Assembly: GCF_014655715.1 (NCBI RefSeq)
Contig: NZ_BNBM01000019.1
Span: 62,001-126,000, forward strand
Reading direction: 5' to 3'
Length of the DNA stretch: 64,000 bases
DNA from: Streptomyces lanatus
GTDB lineage: Bacteria; Actinomycetota; Actinomycetes; Streptomycetales; Streptomycetaceae
The notes beneath the pieces were generated by a model. The model saw only the letters and a program-made list of their open reading frames with translations, made no database searches and had not been told where the DNA came from. The translations under genes and the position numbers were made by a program. The stretch's first letter is position 1; each line of letters begins with the position of its first letter. Positions 8,361 through 16,417 of the stretch are shown here, in pieces.

Positions 8361-10730
8361 ATGAGCGACGAGCCGCAGCCGCAACAGCAGGCGACCGGGA
8401 AGGCCGAGCGGCCCAAGAGGACGGGCTGGCGGCGGATCATCCCGACCTGGCGGATGGTCCTTGGCACCTTCGTCATCGGCGTGCTGCTGCTCGTCGGCCT
8501 GTTCTTCCTCGGCTACTCCCTGGTCAAGATCCCCCCGGCGAACGCCCTCGCGACCAAGCAGGCCAACGTCTACATGTACGCCGACGGCTCGGTGATCGCC
8601 CGCGACGGCGAGGTCAACCGGGAGAACGTCACCCTCGCCCGGATCTCCAAGGACGCCCAGCACGCGATCCTGGCCGCCGAGGACCGCGACTTCTACACCG
8701 AGTCCGCCGTCGACCCCAAGGCGATGCTGCGGGCCGCCTGGAACACGGCGACGGGCAAGGGCAAGCAGTCCGGGTCCACGATCACCCAGCAGTATGTGAA
8801 GAACTACTACCTGGCGCAGGACCAGACGGTCACCCGCAAGGTGAAGGAGTTCTTCATCGCGATCAAGCTGGACCGCGAGAAGACGAAGAACGAGATCCTC
8901 GAGGGCTACCTCAACACCAGCTTCTTCGGCCGCAACGCCTACGGCATCCAGGCCGCCGCCCAGGCCTACTACGGCAAGGACGCGGCCGACCTCGACCCGG
9001 CCCGCGCCGCCTATCTGGCCGCGCTGGTGAACGCGCCCAGCGAGTACGACGTCACCGCCCACCCGGAGAACAAGTCCGCGGCCGTCGCCCGCTGGAACTA
9101 CGTCCTGGACGGCATGGTCACCAAGGGCTGGCTCAGCGAGTCCGAGCGGTCCGGCATGAAGTTCCCGATGCCGAAGGAGGCCGCGGCCTCCACCAACCTC
9201 TCCGGTCAGCGCGGCTACATCGTGCAGATCGTCAAGGACTATCTGACCCAGAACAAGATCGTCACCGCGGAGCAGCTGGAGGCCGGCGGCTACCGCGTCA
9301 CCACCACCCTCCAGAAGGACAAGCAGAACGCCTTCGTCGACGCCGTCAACGACAAGCTGATGTCCCAGCTGGACAAGAAGAACAACAAGGTCGACAACTA
9401 CGTCCGCGCGGGCGGCGCCTCCGTCGACCCGAAGACCGGCAAGGTCGTCGCGATGTACAACGGCATCGACTACGTCAAGCAGTACACCCCCAACGCCACC
9501 CGCCGGGACTTCCAGGTCGGCTCCACCTTCAAGCCGTTCGTCTTCACCTCGGCCGTGCAGAACGGCTCGACGACCCAGGACGGCCGCCAGATCACCCCGA
9601 ACACGATCTACGACGGCACCAACGAACGCCCGGTGCAGGGCTGGAGCGGCACCTACGCCCCGGAGAACGAGGACCAGCACTCCTACGGCGACATCAGCGT
9701 GCGGTCGGCCACCGACAGCTCCGTGAACTCGGTGTACGCGCAGATGGCCGTCGACGTCGGCCCGGCGAAGGTGAAGGACACCGCGGTCGAGCTGGGTCTG
9801 CCCGCGAGCACCCCCGACCTCCAGCCGTACCCGTCGATCGCCCTCGGCACCGCCACCGCCAGTGTCCTCGACATGGCGGAGGCCTACGCGACGCTCGCCA
9901 ACCACGGCAAGCACGGCACGTACACCATGATCGACAAGGTCACCAAGGACGGCACCGACGTCATCGAGCTGCCGAAGCGCAAGACGACCCAGGCCGTCAG
10001 CCGCGAGGCCGCCGACACCACGACCTCCGTCCTGCAGAGCGTCGTCGAGAACGGCACCGCGACCGCCGCCCAGACCCTCGGCCGCCCGACCGCGGGCAAG
10101 ACCGGCACGGCCGAGGACGACAAGGCGGCCTGGTTCGCCGGCTACACCCCCGACCTCGCCACCGTCGTCGCCGTCATGGGCCAGAACCCGGTCTCGGCCA
10201 AGCAGGAGCCGCTGTACGGCGCGCTGGGCCTGGACCGGATCAACGGCGGTGGCGCGCCCACCGAGATCTGGACGCAGTACACGCAGGAGGCCCTGAAGGG
10301 GAAGCCGGTCAGCGAGTTCGACCTGGAGCTCCAGGAGGGCGCCGAGGTGCCCCAGTACCCGACGACGGACCCGACCCAGGGCGACGAGGACTCCGGCGAC
10401 GAGGACGACGGCGGCACCACGGGCGACACCTCGACCGGCGGCCAGGACACGGAGGGCCAGACCGGCGGGGAGACCCCGGGCGAGACGGACGGCGGCACGA
10501 CGGGCGACACGACGGACGGAGGGACCACGGACGGGGGCACGACCGACGGCGGCACGACCGGCGACACCACGGACGGGGGCACCACGGACGGCGGTACGAC
10601 GGACGGGGGCACCACCGGCGACACCTCGACCGGCGGTACGGACACCGGCGGCGGCACGACCGGCGGCGACACCGGCGGGACCGACACCGGCGGCAGCACA
10701 TCCGGAAACACGGCCGGCCCCGGCCGATGA
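8361..10730 (+). CDS. Class A penicillin-binding protein (transglycosylase/transpeptidase)
   Basis: Bifunctional peptidoglycan synthase anchored in the cytoplasmic membrane. A Lys/Arg-rich cytoplasmic tail precedes one transmembrane helix (about residues 30-52). The glycosyltransferase domain has the catalytic EDRDFYTES motif and the KxxKNEILEGYLN region. The transpeptidase domain has STFKPF (SxxK), SVN (SxN) and GKTGTAED (KTG). The C-terminal about 105 residues are a Gly/Thr/Asp repeat tail. I chose ATG 8361 (MSDEPQ) over the longer frame because AGGAG lies at 8344-8348 and family members begin with such a short polar tail; a GTG at 8352 is possible but too close to it. 789 residues. Confidence 0.92.
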   Translation: MSDEPQPQQQATGKAERPKRTGWRRIIPTWRMVLGTFVIGVLLLVGLFFLGYSLVKIPPANALATKQANVYMYADGSVIARDGEVNRENVTLARISKDAQHAILAAEDRDFYTESAVDPKAMLRAAWNTATGKGKQSGSTITQQYVKNYYLAQDQTVTRKVKEFFIAIKLDREKTKNEILEGYLNTSFFGRNAYGIQAAAQAYYGKDAADLDPARAAYLAALVNAPSEYDVTAHPENKSAAVARWNYVLDGMVTKGWLSESERSGMKFPMPKEAAASTNLSGQRGYIVQIVKDYLTQNKIVTAEQLEAGGYRVTTTLQKDKQNAFVDAVNDKLMSQLDKKNNKVDNYVRAGGASVDPKTGKVVAMYNGIDYVKQYTPNATRRDFQVGSTFKPFVFTSAVQNGSTTQDGRQITPNTIYDGTNERPVQGWSGTYAPENEDQHSYGDISVRSATDSSVNSVYAQMAVDVGPAKVKDTAVELGLPASTPDLQPYPSIALGTATASVLDMAEAYATLANHGKHGTYTMIDKVTKDGTDVIELPKRKTTQAVSREAADTTTSVLQSVVENGTATAAQTLGRPTAGKTGTAEDDKAAWFAGYTPDLATVVAVMGQNPVSAKQEPLYGALGLDRINGGGAPTEIWTQYTQEALKGKPVSEFDLELQEGAEVPQYPTTDPTQGDEDSGDEDDGGTTGDTSTGGQDTEGQTGGETPGETDGGTTGDTTDGGTTDGGTTDGGTTGDTTDGGTTDGGTTDGGTTGDTSTGGTDTGGGTTGGDTGGTDTGGSTSGNTAGPGR
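10414..10716 (+). repeat. Gly/Thr/Asp-rich tandem repeat tail inside the PBP gene
   Basis: The coding sequence repeats ggcggcacgac/gacggacggg units giving GGTTDGGTTD and GGTTGDTTD peptides. It is in frame, so it encodes a low-complexity acidic tail on the extracellular C-terminus and is prone to length variation. Confidence 0.8.
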
Positions 10731-10743
10731 CCCTGGATGGCTA

Positions 10744-11064
10744 TCAGTGACCGCTGGTCGCCTTGAGCCCCACGACGGCGACCAGCAGCAGACAGACGAA
10801 GAAGATCCGCGCGGCGGTGGCCGGCTCACCCAGCACCACCATGCCGACCACGGCCGCACCGGCCGCACCGATGCCCACCCACACGCCATAGGCGGTGCCG
10901 ATGGGCAGGGAGCGGGCGGCGTACGACAGCAGCAGCATGCTGGCGACGATGCCTGCGCCGGTGAAGAAGCTGGGGACGAGACGGGTGAACCCGTCGGTGT
11001 ACTTCATCCCGATCGACCAGCCCACTTCGAGCAGACCGGCGACGACGAGCAGAACCCAGGCCAT
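10744..11064 (-). CDS. gdx: SMR-family guanidinium exporter (Gdx/SugE type)
   Basis: Small four-helix membrane transporter of the small multidrug resistance family, 106 residues. The N-terminal GLLEVGWSIGMKYTDG contains the essential membrane Glu and the Trp-Ser-Gly-x-Lys pattern of the SugE/Gdx branch, whose characterised members exchange guanidinium for protons. I place the start at ATG 11064, preceded by GAAAGG at 11073-11078; a TTG at 11082 would lie inside a regulatory hairpin. A guanidine-III riboswitch-like aptamer lies directly upstream, which agrees with guanidinium export as the function. It is convergent with the PBP gene, 13 nt apart. Confidence 0.88.
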   Translation of the reverse strand: MAWVLLVVAGLLEVGWSIGMKYTDGFTRLVPSFFTGAGIVASMLLLSYAARSLPIGTAYGVWVGIGAAGAAVVGMVVLGEPATAARIFFVCLLLVAVVGLKATSGH

Positions 11065-11069
11065 GACGA

Positions 11070-11114
11070 GCACCTTTCGCAAAGACGGAAACCTGGCGGT
11101 GCGTCGTCTTTGCG
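11070..11114 (-). promoter_or_regulatory. Expression platform: anti-aptamer hairpin next to the Shine-Dalgarno site
   Basis: CGCAAAGACG, the 3' strand of the aptamer (11105-11114), is perfectly complementary to CGTCTTTGCG at 11078-11087, which abuts the GAAAGG ribosome site. GCACC (11098-11102) can also pair with GGTGC (11070-11074) over that site. Ligand binding would occupy the aptamer strand and free the ribosome site, giving translational ON control. Confidence 0.65.
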
Positions 11115-11142
11115 TTCACCCGGTACGGCGCGTCTCGTCGGG
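11101..11142 (-). promoter_or_regulatory. Guanidine-III (ykkC-III) riboswitch aptamer
   Basis: Read on the minus strand, the 42-nt element begins CCCGACGAGACGCGCCGTAC, continues with CGGG, and ends in AAGACGACGC. It can form P1 (CCCG/CGGG) and an H-type pseudoknot between GCGCCGT and ACGACGC, with one C-A mismatch. This closely follows the small ykkC-III class known to bind guanidinium, and it lies immediately upstream of an SMR guanidinium exporter gene. Identification is by remembered consensus, not by a covariance search. Confidence 0.78.
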
Positions 11143-11170
11143 ATGCTTCCAAGCTAGCAAGGAACCCGAA

Positions 11171-11204
11171 GAAGGGGCTGGTGACGATGGTCACCAGCCC
11201 CTTC
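11171..11204 (-). terminator. Strong hairpin after the GroES-like gene
   Basis: Perfect 15-bp stem (GAAGGGGCTGGTGAC / GTCACCAGCCCCTTC) with a GATG loop on the plus strand, 11 nt beyond the stop of the minus-strand gene at 11215. Confidence 0.8.
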
Positions 11205-11214
11205 AACCGTTGGT

Positions 11215-11571
11215 CTACAGGTAGAGCCCCGTCGAATCCTCCGACCCCTCGAACCGGTCGGCGGCGACGGCGTGCAGATCACGCTCACGCATGAGCACAT
11301 ACGCGACCCCGCGCACCTCGACCTCGGCGCGGTCCTCCGGGTCGTACAGGACGCGGTCGCCGGGCTCCACGGTCCGTACGTTCTGCCCCACCGCGACGAC
11401 CTCGGCCCAGGCCAGCCGACGGCCGACGGCCGCGGTGGCGGGGATCAGGATGCCGCCGCCGGAACGCCGCTCGCCCTCACTGGTGTCCTGCCGCACGAGT
11501 ACACGGTCGTGCAGCATCCGGATGGGCAGCTTGTCGTGTCCGCTGCCGTGCTCGTTTCTGTTGGCGCTCAC
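11215..11571 (-). CDS. GroES-like co-chaperonin fold protein
   Basis: 118-residue protein with a GroES/Cpn10 fold: LPIRMLHDRVLVRQD at the N-terminus, a GGGILIP segment where GroES has its mobile loop, then a beta-barrel ending in GDRVLYDPED. It is not the groESL operon copy, because no groEL follows, and it is longer than canonical GroES. It may be an accessory or regulatory Cpn10-like protein. GTG start; a strong terminator follows. Confidence 0.75.
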   Translation of the reverse strand: MSANRNEHGSGHDKLPIRMLHDRVLVRQDTSEGERRSGGGILIPATAAVGRRLAWAEVVAVGQNVRTVEPGDRVLYDPEDRAEVEVRGVAYVLMRERDLHAVAADRFEGSEDSTGLYL

Positions 11572-11614
11572 GCCTTTGAACCTACCTGCCTTTACCGCCC
11601 GCGTAAGCCGCCGG

Positions 11615-11944
11615 TCAGCGCTTACGACGCCGGGTGCTCAGGGCGAGCACCCCCACGAGGCCGACGGCGACGAGAGCCACGGGCACGATGCGTTCCAGCC
11701 GGGGCGCACCCTCGTCATCGGTGAACTTGGCCTTGACATCGCTCACCACCCGGTTGACCTCGACATAGGCCCGCCCGAGGGTGTGGTCGATATTGGAGAC
11801 CACCTTGGCCTTGGCATCGCCGACGATCGTCTTCGGGTGCACCCGCACCCCGATCTCGTCGAGCGTCTCGGCCAGTACTGCGCGACGGGCCTTGATGTCC
11901 GCCTCGATCTGCGCCGGGGTTCTGGTGTCCGACGTGTCCGCCAC
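11615..11944 (-). CDS. DUF3618 small membrane protein
   Basis: 109 residues with the DUF3618 N-terminal motif (RTPAQIEADIKARRAVLAET), a central amphipathic region, and one C-terminal transmembrane helix ending in a basic tail (STRRRKR). Function unknown; the family is common in actinobacteria. The GTG start at 11944 fits the conserved N-terminus. Confidence 0.8.
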   Translation of the reverse strand: MADTSDTRTPAQIEADIKARRAVLAETLDEIGVRVHPKTIVGDAKAKVVSNIDHTLGRAYVEVNRVVSDVKAKFTDDEGAPRLERIVPVALVAVGLVGVLALSTRRRKR

Positions 11945-12039
11945 GGTTCGGCCTCCGAAGTGAAGCTGATGCTGTTTCCGGACAGTCTGTCAGCTCCACG
12001 CCGGACCGCACTGTCAGGCTCCCCGGTTACGCTGGTTCG

Positions 12040-12507
12040 ATGAGCGAGCGACTCCAGCCGGGGGACGTGGCCCCCGCCTTCACCCTGCCCGACGCCGACG
12101 GCCGCGAGGTGTCCCTGTCGGACCACAAGGGCCGCAAGGTCATCGTGTACTTCTACCCGGCGGCCCTGACGCCCGGATGCACCAAGCAGGCCTGCGACTT
12201 CACGGACAACCTGGAGCTGCTGGCCGGCGCGGGCTACGACGTCATCGGCATCTCCCCCGACCAGCCGGAGAAGCTCGCCAAGTTCCGCGACAAGGAGCAC
12301 CTGAAGGTCACCCTGCTCGCCGACCCGGAGAAGACGGTCACCGAGTCCTACGCGGCCTACGGCGAGAAGAAGAACTACGGCAAGACCTACATGGGCGTCA
12401 TCCGCTCCACGATCGTCGTGGACGAGGAGGGCAAGGTCGAGCGGGCCCTGTACAACGTGCGGGCGACCGGCCACGTGGCGAAGATCATCAAGGATCTGGG
12501 CATCTGA
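12040..12507 (+). CDS. bcp: Thioredoxin-dependent thiol peroxidase (BCP/PrxQ)
   Basis: Cytoplasmic peroxiredoxin reducing H2O2 and organic hydroperoxides with thioredoxin as donor. TPGCTKQACDF holds the peroxidatic Cys47 and the resolving Cys52, five residues apart as in atypical two-Cys PrxQ/BCP enzymes. The thioredoxin-like fold is complete at 155 residues. It is divergent from the DUF3618 gene and followed by a stem-loop. Confidence 0.93.
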   Translation: MSERLQPGDVAPAFTLPDADGREVSLSDHKGRKVIVYFYPAALTPGCTKQACDFTDNLELLAGAGYDVIGISPDQPEKLAKFRDKEHLKVTLLADPEKTVTESYAAYGEKKNYGKTYMGVIRSTIVVDEEGKVERALYNVRATGHVAKIIKDLGI

Positions 12508-12515
12508 GCACCCGG

Positions 12516-12537
12516 CCCGGCCAGTAGCATGGCCGGG
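12516..12537 (+). terminator. Hairpin after bcp
   Basis: CCCGGCCA / TGGCCGGG, 8 bp perfect with a 6-nt loop, 9 nt after the bcp stop and 9 nt before the tRNA. Confidence 0.6.
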
Positions 12538-12546
12538 CAAGGTCAC

Positions 12547-12633
12547 GCGGCCGTGGTGGAATTGGCAGTCACGCTGGGTTTAGGTCCCAGTGGGGTAACA
12601 CCCGTGAGGGTTCGAGTCCCTCCGGCCGCACCA
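12547..12633 (+). tRNA. tRNA-Leu (anticodon TAG)
   Basis: Cloverleaf with a 7-bp acceptor stem (GCGGCCG / CGGCCGC), anticodon arm CTGGG-TTTAGGT-CCCAG giving anticodon TAG, the long variable arm of class II tRNAs, a GGTTCGAGTCC T-arm and an encoded CCA at 12631-12633. Confidence 0.95.
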
Positions 12634-12638
12634 TCTCC

Positions 12639-13244
12639 CTACTGCGCGAGCAGTTCCCGTACGACGGGCACCAGCGCCCGGAACGCCTTCCCCCGATGGC
12701 TGATCGCGTTCTTCTCCTCGGGGCTCAGCTCGGCGCAGGTTCTGCTGTCGCCGTCCGGCTGGAGGATGGGGTCGTAGCCGAAGCCGTTGGTGCCGGCGGG
12801 GGCGTGCCTCAGGGTGCCGCGCAGCTGGCCCTCGACGACTCGCTCCGTGCCGTCGGGCAGGGCGAGGGCGGCGGCGCAGGCGAAGTGGGCGCCGCGGTGG
12901 GCGTCGTCGATGTCGCCGAGCTGGGCGAGCAGCAGTTCCAGGTTGGCCCGGTCGTCGCCGTGTCCGCCCGCCCAGCGAGCCGAGAAGATGCCGGGGGCGC
13001 CGTTCAGGACGTCGACGCAGAGACCGGAGTCGTCGGCGACCGCCGGGAGGCCCGTGGCCTGCGCGAGGGCGTGGGCCTTGAGCAGCGCGTTCTCGGCGAA
13101 GGTGACGCCGGTTTCCTTGACGTCGGGGATGTCCGGGTAGGCGTCCGCGCCGACGAGGTCATGGTCGAGACCTGCGTCGGCGAGGATCGCCCTGAGCTCG
13201 GTGATCTTTCCGGCGTTGCGGGTGGCGAGGATGAGGCGGGTCAT
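12639..13244 (-). CDS. rdgB: Non-canonical purine NTP pyrophosphatase (RdgB/HAM1)
   Basis: Hydrolyses dITP, dXTP and XTP to monophosphates, keeping deaminated purines out of DNA and RNA. ILATRNAGK at the N-terminus is the HAM1 signature, and ADDSGLCVDVLNGAPG, GYDPI and ELSPEEKNAISHRGKA are the substrate and metal-binding motifs. I choose ATG 13244 (MTRLILATRN) over the upstream GTG at 13265 because families start here. 201 residues. It ends 6 nt from the tRNA-Leu on the opposite strand. Confidence 0.93.
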   Translation of the reverse strand: MTRLILATRNAGKITELRAILADAGLDHDLVGADAYPDIPDVKETGVTFAENALLKAHALAQATGLPAVADDSGLCVDVLNGAPGIFSARWAGGHGDDRANLELLLAQLGDIDDAHRGAHFACAAALALPDGTERVVEGQLRGTLRHAPAGTNGFGYDPILQPDGDSRTCAELSPEEKNAISHRGKAFRALVPVVRELLAQ

Positions 13245-13277
13245 GCGGTCCAGTATCCCGGCCACGGCAAGCGGGTT

Positions 13278-13682
13278 TTACGGGGTGCAGACCTTGGTCA
13301 GTTCACCCGCGGCTTCCGTGATCGGGCTGATGTCCGGGGTCTCGTCGCCGTTCTTCACCGCGTCGCGGACGTTGGTGACGGCCTGCTGGAGGTCGTCCAC
13401 CGCCTTGTTGACGTCGGTGTTGTCGGTCTTGTCGCCGATCTTGTCGAGGTTCTTGTCGATGGAGTTCAGCGACTCCTCGAGCTGCGTCGGGTCGTTCGCT
13501 GCGCTCTCCACGGCCTGCTGGAGTTCGGTGACGCTGTCGGCGACGGCTTCGGCGGTCTGGACGCAGTCCAGCGCCTTGTTGACGGCGTCACAGCCGGTGG
13601 TGAGCCCCGCGGTCAGCCCTACGGCCGCGATGGCTGCGGCGGCTATGGCGATACGGCTCCGGCGTCGTCGGCTCGTGGCCAT
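13278..13682 (-). CDS. Small putative lipoprotein, helical
   Basis: 134 residues with an Arg-rich start, a hydrophobic signal region and LTTGC (lipobox-like, Cys31), so probably a membrane-attached exported protein. The mature part is nearly all helical, with regularly spaced Val/Leu and Asp/Asn, and contains only two more Cys (in LDCVQTA and KVCTP) that could pair. No family function is recognised. It sits upstream of rdgB on the same strand. Confidence 0.7.
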   Translation of the reverse strand: MATSRRRRSRIAIAAAAIAAVGLTAGLTTGCDAVNKALDCVQTAEAVADSVTELQQAVESAANDPTQLEESLNSIDKNLDKIGDKTDNTDVNKAVDDLQQAVTNVRDAVKNGDETPDISPITEAAGELTKVCTP

Positions 13683-13736
13683 GCTTGACGATCCCTCCCT
13701 GCTCAGGCCTCGCAGGCCCCCGTGCGGTCACTGGCC

Positions 13737-13763
13737 GGGCGTACAGCGGTGTGCCGTACGCCC
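13737..13763 (-). terminator. Hairpin after rph
   Basis: GGGCGTAC / GTACGCCC, 8 bp perfect with an 11-nt loop, located 68 nt beyond the rph stop. Confidence 0.5.
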
Positions 13764-13830
13764 GTACCCCTAGTGACGCCAGGAAGGACGGCTCGGTTGC
13801 CCCGGGCTGCGCTTGTTCTTGGTATGTCCT

Positions 13831-14586
13831 TTACTTTTCGAGGACCGTATCAAGTGCCTTGCGCTGAAGTTCCGCCAGCTCCCCGCAGCCCGAAACCGCC
13901 AGGTCCAGCAGGGAGTTGAGCTCGTCCCGGGCGAAGGGCTCGGCCTCGGCGGTGCCCTGGACCTCGACGAAGCGGCCGTCGCCGGTGCAGACGACGTTCA
14001 TGTCGGTGTCGGCCTTGACGTCCTCCACATAGCAGAGGTCGAGGAGCGGGACGCCGCCGACGATGCCGACCGAGACGGCGCTGACGGTGCCGGTGAGCGG
14101 CTTGCGTCCGGCCTTGATCAGCTTCTTGCCCTGGGCCCAGGCGATCGCGTCGGCCAGCGCGACGTAAGCGCCGGTGATGGCGGCCGTACGCGTGCCGCCG
14201 TCGGCCTGGAGGACGTCGCAGTCGAGGACGATCGTGTTCTCGCCGAGCGCCTTGTAGTCGATGACGGCGCGCAGGGAGCGGCCGATGAGGCGGCTGATCT
14301 CGTGGGTGCGGCCGCCGATCTTGCCGCGGACGGACTCGCGGTCGCCGCGGGTGTTGGTGGCGCGGGGCAGCATGGCGTACTCCGCGGTGACCCAGCCCTC
14401 GCCACTGCCCTTGCGCCAGCGCGGAACTCCTTCGGTGAAGGATGCGGTGCACAGGACCTTGGTGTCACCGAAGGAGACGAGGACGGAGCCCTCCGCGTGC
14501 TTGCTCCAGGCGCGTTCGATGGTGACCGGGCGGAGCTGTGCGGGGGTACGACCGTCGATTCGGGGATCTGAGGTGGTGGCTGCCAT
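13831..14586 (-). CDS. rph: Ribonuclease PH
   Basis: Phosphorolytic 3' exoribonuclease that trims tRNA 3' ends. It has the RIDGRTPAQLRPV N-terminus, GGRTHEISRLIGRSLRAV (phosphate-binding Arg cluster), DCDVLQADGGTRTAAI and a complete core. 251 residues, slightly longer than the usual 237-245. It lies upstream of the rdgB strand group, a typical actinobacterial arrangement. Confidence 0.95.
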   Translation of the reverse strand: MAATTSDPRIDGRTPAQLRPVTIERAWSKHAEGSVLVSFGDTKVLCTASFTEGVPRWRKGSGEGWVTAEYAMLPRATNTRGDRESVRGKIGGRTHEISRLIGRSLRAVIDYKALGENTIVLDCDVLQADGGTRTAAITGAYVALADAIAWAQGKKLIKAGRKPLTGTVSAVSVGIVGGVPLLDLCYVEDVKADTDMNVVCTGDGRFVEVQGTAEAEPFARDELNSLLDLAVSGCGELAELQRKALDTVLEK

Positions 14587-14610
14587 GGCGTGAGCCTAGC
14601 CCCACGTACG

Positions 14611-14646
14611 GAAGGGGCCCCTCCCGCGGTGGAGAGAGGCCCCTTC
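14611..14646 (-). terminator. Hairpin between nagF and rph
   Basis: GAAGGGGCC / GGCCCCTTC, 9-bp stem with an 18-nt loop, 19 nt beyond the nagF stop on the minus strand. Confidence 0.65.
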
Positions 14647-14665
14647 GGTGAGCGCCGGGGTGGGC

Positions 14666-14899
14666 TCACATCATGTCTTCGATCTCCGCCGCGAGCGGGT
14701 CGGCGTCGGTGCCGATGACGACCTGGATGGCGGTGCCCATCTTCACGACGCCATGGGCGCCGGCGGCCTTCAGGGCGGCCTCGTCGACCAGCGAGGCGTC
14801 GCTGACCTCGGTGCGGAGCCGGGTGATGCAGCCCTCGATCTCCTCGATGTTGTCGATGCCGCCGAGCCCGGCGACGATCTTCTCAGCCTTGGTGGCCAT
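14666..14899 (-). CDS. nagF: PTS N-acetylglucosamine EIIB subunit
   Basis: Stand-alone 77-residue EIIB domain of the glucose/GlcNAc PTS family that passes phosphate from EIIA to the incoming sugar. The phosphorylated Cys24 is in IEGCITRLR. ATG 14899 is preceded by GGGAGAAGG; longer versions lack family similarity. It is divergent from the EIIC gene nagE1 across an intergenic region with a dre-like site, matching the S. coelicolor GlcNAc PTS arrangement as I remember it. Confidence 0.88.
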   Translation of the reverse strand: MATKAEKIVAGLGGIDNIEEIEGCITRLRTEVSDASLVDEAALKAAGAHGVVKMGTAIQVVIGTDADPLAAEIEDMM

Positions 14900-15018
14900 G
14901 TGCCTTCTCCCTGATCCGAACCGCTTTGTCGCAGTAACCCACAGTTGGCCCAACTTCGCGAGCGGTCATGCCGTAGGTGCCGAAGGATGGCGTTCACGAC
15001 AGCGGAACCGTCACGTCA

Positions 15019-15034
15019 ACTGGTCTACACCACC
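15019..15034. promoter_or_regulatory. DasR-responsive element (dre)-like site
   Basis: ACTGGTCTACACCACC matches the remembered dre consensus (ACTGGTCTAGACCACT) except at two positions. It lies 17 nt upstream of nagE1 and 120 nt upstream of nagF, so DasR could repress both divergent PTS genes. Confidence 0.8.
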
Positions 15035-15050
15035 TTACCGAGGGGCGTCC

Positions 15051-16343
15051 ATGAGTGCCGACAGCTCCGCCATCAGCCCTGCGCGGGTTCGCTGGAACAA
15101 GTTCTTCCAGGGCCTGCAGAAGATGGGCCGCAGCCTTCAACTGCCCATCGCCGTCCTGCCCGCAGCCGGCATCATCAACCGCCTCGGCCAGCCCGATGTG
15201 TTCGGCGACGAGGGGCTCGGCTGGACCGATGTCTCCAAGGTGATGGTGGGGGCGGGCAGCGCGCTCCTGGACAGTTCGCTCGGGCTGCCGCTGCTGTTCT
15301 GCGTGGGTGTGGCCATCGGCATGGCGAAGAAGTCGGACGGTTCGACGGCACTGGCGGCGGTCGCGGGGTTCCTCGTCTACTACACGGTGCTGCGCCAGTT
15401 CCCGGAGGACTGCGCGGAGGGCTCGAAGGCGGTGCCGAACGTCGGCTGCCAGGTGCAGGACGGGACGGTCACCGTCTTCACGTACCAGAATCCGGGTGTC
15501 TTCGGCGGCATCGTGATGGGCCTGCTGGCGGCCTTCTTCTGGGCGCGCTTCCACCGTACGAAGCTGGTGGACTGGCTCGGCTTCTTCAATGGGCGGCGTC
15601 TCGTCCCCATCATCATGGCGTTCGTCGCGATCGCGTTCGCGGCGCTGTGCCTGTGGGTCTGGCCGCCGATCGGTGACGCCCTGGAGAACTTCAGCGACTG
15701 GATGGACGGCCTGGACGCCTGGGGCGCGGGCGTGTTCGGCGTCGCCAACCGGGCACTGCTGGTCGTCGGGCTGCACCAGTTCCTCAACGTGCCCATCTGG
15801 TTCCAGTTCGGCAGCTACACACGGCCGGACGGCACGGTGGTGCACGGCGACATCAACATGTTCCTCGCGGGCGACCCGGACGCCGGCCAGTTCACCTCGG
15901 GCTTCTTCCCGATCATGATGTTCGCGCTGCCGGCCGCGGCCCTGGCGATGACGCACTGCGCCAGGCCGAGCCGCCGCAAGGAGGTCGGCGGACTGATGAT
16001 GTCGGTGGCGCTGACGTCCTTCGTCACCGGCATCACGGAACCGATCGAGTACTCGTTCCTGTTCGTGGCCCCGCTGTTGTACGCGGTGCACGCGCTGCTG
16101 ACGGGTGTCTCGATGGCGGTGACCTGGGGGCTCGGGGTGCACGACGGCTTCAGCTTCTCCGCCGGGTTGATCGACTACATCATCAACTGGAACCTGGCGA
16201 CGAGACCCTGGGCGATGATCCCGATCGGGCTGTGCTTCGCCGCCCTCTATTACGTGATCTTCCGGTTCGCGATCACGAAGTTCGACCTCAAGACACCGGG
16301 CAGAGAGCCCGAGGACGAGGTCGAGGACGTCACAAAGGTCTGA
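15051..16343 (+). CDS. nagE1: PTS N-acetylglucosamine EIIC permease 1
   Basis: Membrane permease of the GlcNAc/glucose PTS family, 430 residues with about ten hydrophobic segments. It has GMAKKSDGSTALAAVAGFL and TSFVTGITEPIEYSFLFVAP (the conserved sugar-binding GITEPIE motif). It lacks fused EIIA or EIIB domains and so needs the separate EIIB at 14666. ATG 15051 opens MSADSSAIS. It is a paralogue of the next gene; the two EIIC genes are tandem but each has its own dre-like sites. Confidence 0.88.
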   Translation: MSADSSAISPARVRWNKFFQGLQKMGRSLQLPIAVLPAAGIINRLGQPDVFGDEGLGWTDVSKVMVGAGSALLDSSLGLPLLFCVGVAIGMAKKSDGSTALAAVAGFLVYYTVLRQFPEDCAEGSKAVPNVGCQVQDGTVTVFTYQNPGVFGGIVMGLLAAFFWARFHRTKLVDWLGFFNGRRLVPIIMAFVAIAFAALCLWVWPPIGDALENFSDWMDGLDAWGAGVFGVANRALLVVGLHQFLNVPIWFQFGSYTRPDGTVVHGDINMFLAGDPDAGQFTSGFFPIMMFALPAAALAMTHCARPSRRKEVGGLMMSVALTSFVTGITEPIEYSFLFVAPLLYAVHALLTGVSMAVTWGLGVHDGFSFSAGLIDYIINWNLATRPWAMIPIGLCFAALYYVIFRFAITKFDLKTPGREPEDEVEDVTKV

Positions 16344-16417
16344 CTAATAAGGGCACTGCGCGTAGCGCCGCGGTTGCGGAATTCACGGGTTCCTTATATC
16401 GCCCCCACCGTGCTACA

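Noticed and set aside
8172..10889. Very long open frame antisense to the PBP gene
   Set aside because: The PBP frame has catalytic motifs; the antisense frame is Gly/Arg/Val low-complexity typical of GC-rich shadow frames.
11064..11082. TTG start for the SMR exporter at 11082
   Set aside because: It lies inside the regulatory hairpin and has no ribosome site; ATG 11064 has GAAAGG upstream and a family-like N-terminus.
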